Shown here: piece by piece, positions 60,182 to 64,000 of the stretch
Layout of the letters: each line of letters begins with the position of its first letter
How positions within the stretch are numbered: the first letter of the stretch is position 1
From: Collybiopsis luxurians FD-317 M1
Lineage: Eukaryota > Basidiomycota > Agaricomycetes > Agaricales > Omphalotaceae
Reading direction: 5' to 3'
DNA length: 64,000 nt
Assembly: GCA_000827265.1 (NCBI GenBank)
Contig: KN834783.1
Span: 361,997 to 425,996, forward strand
Position numbers and translations under genes: made by a program
Notes under the pieces: model-generated
What the model saw: the letters and a program-made list of their open reading frames with translations, nothing else
Told to the model about the DNA's origin: nothing
Databases searched by the model: none

Positions 60182-63100
60182 TCCTTTTAAGCGTACAGAT
60201 CTAGTCCGCCATTCTTCCTTCTTCATATTACTTTCAAAAAAGATTTTTTAGTCACGTTGAACTTTCTGCACGCCCCTCACACTCGTTTACGACTGTCACT
60301 TCTTTTACCGGAACCGCAATTTCTCTTCATCTTCTCTTGGGCTCTAACTTGTACGGACTATCTCGGACCGCTTTACTTCACTTTGGTTTCGTATCTTGCG
60401 GACATTTCACACGGACTGTTTTTCTTGTTCTGTTCCTCGTAATAGCGTTCTACTTTCGATTCTTCGTACACGCACTTGCTGATTTTGACGATTTGTCATA
60501 TATCTATGTAACAGCCATTAGGCGGACTGGGACGCATCGTACTTAATGAAGTTTTACTTGCCTGACTTGTCCCTGCCAGATTCAAATTGTTCCAGCTTAG
60601 ACGGACACAGTTTACGCAAAACTATTAAGTGAGTCTAGTTTCACACCATTGCTCAGGCCTCTCTACCTAGGTGTTCCTGGTCCGCCCGCCTATCGTTATA
60701 AGGGAACTGGCCGCTCAGCTGAAGCTCGCTGGTCGAAGCGACTCCGGATCTGGGCCTGCCTGCCCACTTCGCTGTCAAATTTATCACTTAAACTCTGGCT
60801 CCTCCCAGCCGTTTAGAGAGTAAACGTCGGTACGTCCACTGACACGTTCCAGCTTTAGTACTGCCCCGATTGTTTACTGTAGTTTCTTTGCTTTCTTTCT
60901 TTCTGCCCATTGTACCAGGTATGTCCTACGGCCGTGCAGTCCCTACCTACGTAAATTTCTTTATACTTCATCTAGCATAAACTCTCGTCGTTGCCCTACG
61001 CTAGACTTCCTTCCCTGTTGTGGTTGTGCATTTTGTTCCCGGTTCGCCTTATCTTTTTTTTTTACTTTTCCTTGCGTTTAACTCCCGTTGAAACGGCTTT
61101 TCTTGCGCCGAATGAATTTACAACGGCTTTCGGGTGGCGGTCGATTTCACTGGAAAGACACCAACCTGACTCGAACCTGAGCGATTGGCAACAACATTAC
61201 AAGCGGCCCAAGCTACAGTGTGATTTTTGCCGTCATCAGCGGCATACTCGTACAAATGTTCCGGAAGTTACCGGCACTGCACGTACTGCACCTTCGCTTT
61301 TCAATTTTTGAGACCTTTCGATTCAAACTTAAAGCAAATCCGTAATCACTTGGCCTTCTAAAAATTGCTGTTCACAGAGTCATTCAAACGGAAAACAAGG
61401 GGAAGACCGATTGTTGAGGTGCAGTATTAAGTACCTTTAGTGTTTGAATTCCACCACCACTGACAATTTTGTCCTAAAGCTAAACTTCAATGACATGTGT
61501 ACACTAGTTCTTTGGCAATATAAAGTACTTAGACAACTCCTAAATACCACTCCTTTCAATGGGACTGTTGCTTTTGCCAGAATCAAGCTCCCGCTAATCC
61601 TGCCTGCCTTCAGACAGCTGATTTTCGAGATAATCATCAGAGTGGTCACTCGAGTAGACAGAGAATACAAATATTCTATTCGACTCCGCAGTGGAAGTAG
61701 GAAGGAGGCAAATGGAGGGTCAAACTCCAGTGTGCGGCTATATAATAAAAAAACTATTTGAAATGGAACTGTGTGGCGGGCAACCGGCACTCGGCAAAAA
61801 ATAACTCCAACACTGATTAGGTCCCCAGTGTGGTCCGTAGATAAACACCGAGGCAACGAATGTGGTGAATAGCACTAAGAGTTCGCTGCTGTCGCTACAT
61901 CAGCGCTATGTATATATGGCCTTTGTGTGATTCAGGCTATGCTGGAATAAACATATTCCAACACTTTTACTCACTTGGTTGTATAATTTTTGCTTTGTTA
62001 CTATGAATTTCTCTACCTGCTTATATTATTTTCATTTTTTACCTCCTCATACATCCCATCATTGAGAAGTCTACATATAATTACAGCCGTAAGTGTGTAT
62101 AACGCTAACACTCATTTATAACTTAGCAATATTCAAAGATGTAACGCGTAACACTGAGCTCGTTAGTAGTTACTAAGTGTCCGCAAGCGTTACGGCGCTT
62201 AAATAAATGGCAGTGCCCGAGCTGCTGCAAATTTTCCAGCTTCTATTTGTGTTCCTCGAGTCATCCTTCACTTTCTCTCCTGAACCTGAAATTTCAAAGT
62301 CACCCACTGCAGCCTGCTCCATCAGCGGGCTCACTTGACCACCAGCGCACTTAGGTTTACATGCATAAACCATCACCTGACCCCTGTCACTTGTGATTTT
62401 TTACGGGTGCATGGAATGGAATGCCGAGTTTTTGCTCTGATGATTCTGTGCCTGATCCAAGGCAGGCAATTTTGAATTGATCTAATTTTTGCAATTTATA
62501 CAACTTTAGTTAGTTTTCATTTCCATTGATGATCAATGATCCAGGATCCGCGAGATAATTTATTCCAATCAACAAAAAGGGCACGAGTCCCGCCACGCAT
62601 TAGCGTTGGCCCACTATGCATCAAGTAAGTGCCCTGCATAACGCATTACACTCCCTGCACTTATGGTTGAAATTTCACAGAATTCCAACAATGGTAACAG
62701 CTATTAATTTAGCCAATGACTAGCTCAGCCACTCCCAATATTTTCAGGACATATGAGAATACTGCAAGAGCTCAATGGTGCTAAGTGCATGCCACACTTT
62801 GAAGAGAAAGACTCATTTAATGTTTAGGCAAAGATGGAACCTCAGGAGTTGGATGAGAACAAAGTGTGTGATAGAATCAATGCACATACATAAAACTATC
62901 CAGTGTAACTAATTGACATCTCATATTCAATTCAGAGAATGCTGAAACTTGTCCTTTAGTCAATGGGCTGAATACATTTGGGAATAGATCTAAAGCCCAG
63001 GCTGCCCAGGGACACCTCCCAAATACTAGGGAGCCTCAGGATCCCTGAGCATCCCTGGGCTCTTTGGGACCTCTGAGGCCAGTTCAAAATTACTTTTAGG

Positions 63101-64000
63101 TACCCTCAGAGTGCTCAAAGATCCTGGGGTTGCCTAGGATTTGGGGTTGTCCCTAGGCCAGTCTGGGTAGCCTGGGTTTTAGGGCTTTTTCCTGATGTAC
63201 CATCAAAGGCAATTGTGGAAACTACTGCAGTGCCAGATACAGTATATGCCCTAGCAAACTTGGCAGCTTCATTGTAGATCAGTGTGATTGTATCATCCAC
63301 CTTATTGGCACCTTGTCCAGTGGTAACCCCAACATTGAACTATTCATCAAGCTAATGACCTCATACAAAATATTTCAAGAGACTACTGACCATGTCACCA
63401 TCTTCAAGCCCTTCAACTGCAGAGAGTTCAAAGTTCTGGGTTGTGTTGGTGGTGACGTGGGGCATTAGGACACAGGGGGTCCCAGCCGAGCTATAGTAGC
63501 GTCATAACCTGTTGGGCCTGCTGTGCTGTAAATAATGAGTTCAGAGACTTGAGAAAAGCATTGTAATAAGTTAATTAAGCCATGGGAGGGCGCATACAGG
63601 TTTATCGGACATTTAAAGATAAGTGAACTTTTACTTATCGTTAATGCGCTGGGGAAGCCCAGACTGTTTTTATATCCAAAATAAGAAGTCTCGTATCTCG
63701 GTATGTCTTCAACTCCGATAGCCCATGGCATATGTTTTTAAAAAATGAATCTACTATCTAGAAACAAAAAGAATACCATATAAGTAATATCGGAATAATT
63801 TACTAATCCTACCGTATGAGTCCTGTCACAAGTAATTTTGCAAGTTGCCGGGTCACTTACTTAAAGAGTCGTCGTTGTACTGGAATTCAGTTGTAGTACC
63901 TTTGACAGATATAAAGCAAGCATTGAAATATCACTTAGAAATCTGATACGATATGATTGATACCCTGAATGCAAAGCCCTTGAGTATGTTGAAGGATGTG
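60182..64000. other. No supported gene; repeat-like CpG-poor part at 62600-63470
   Basis: The first 1.1 kb is T/C-rich and may hold the 3' end of the Ser/Gly-rich transcript. The frame at 60991-61311 (plus) shows no domain. From about 62600 to 63470 CG dinucleotides become rare and there are direct repetitions of CCCAGG/CCTGGG-type words (63001-63180), resembling a decayed transposon. A minus-strand frame at 63115-63300 (YNEAAKFARAYTVSG) is coding-like, but I cannot identify it. Confidence 0.4.

Overview
The window is nuclear DNA of a mushroom-forming basidiomycete (Agaricomycetes). The evidence is intron-dense genes with 48-70 nt introns, two STE3-type pheromone receptors of the B mating-type class, two PsiD-like decarboxylases of the phosphatidylserine decarboxylase fold, a DUF6534-type membrane protein and basidiomycete-type transposon remnants. 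There is one assembly gap (38109-38797).

Layout. 1-7.8 kb: one decarboxylase gene (minus strand) and mostly unassigned DNA. 8.3-12.6 kb: an old, almost CpG-free mobile element with relics of an element-borne protein and a PIF1-like helicase; it abuts a beheaded membrane-protein gene. 12.6-29.9 kb: a segmentally duplicated array. Its unit is MRD1 (five-RRM ribosome-biogenesis factor) followed by a nine-exon multi-pass membrane protein. One MRD1 is intact (15.4-18.7 kb) and two are pseudogenes (21.6 and 26.0 kb). One membrane-protein copy is intact (28.3 kb); the others carry nonsense changes or are fragments. The second decarboxylase sits inside the array at 24.4 kb. 30.3-32.0 kb: an intact twelve-exon DUF6534-type gene. 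33-44 kb: transposon-rich, CpG-poor DNA with an integrase-core element split by a hAT-type insertion that has a perfect 8-bp target duplication. 45-47 kb: a diverged, broken fourth membrane-protein copy. 47.9-49.6 kb: an element with about 250-bp terminal inverted repeats. 50-55 kb: two pheromone receptor genes. 57.3-60.2 kb: a secreted Ser/Gly-rich protein built from six serially duplicated in-frame exons and a hexapeptide tail. 60.2-64 kb: no gene I can support.

The most notable structure is the third intron of MRD1 (16270-17022). It holds four box C/D snoRNA-like units, three of them paralogous with guides fitting one 25S rRNA site. The units are separated by AG|GT junctions that look like recursive splice sites with no exon between them. 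A gene needed for rRNA processing thus appears to host rRNA-modifying snoRNAs.

The two receptors would act in mate recognition or a related pheromone-sensing role, but I found no CaaX pheromone precursor beside them. The decarboxylases are not accompanied by other recognisable tryptamine-pathway genes. All exon structures were worked out by hand from splice signals and reading-frame continuity; rRNA complementarities rely on remembered conserved rRNA sequence.
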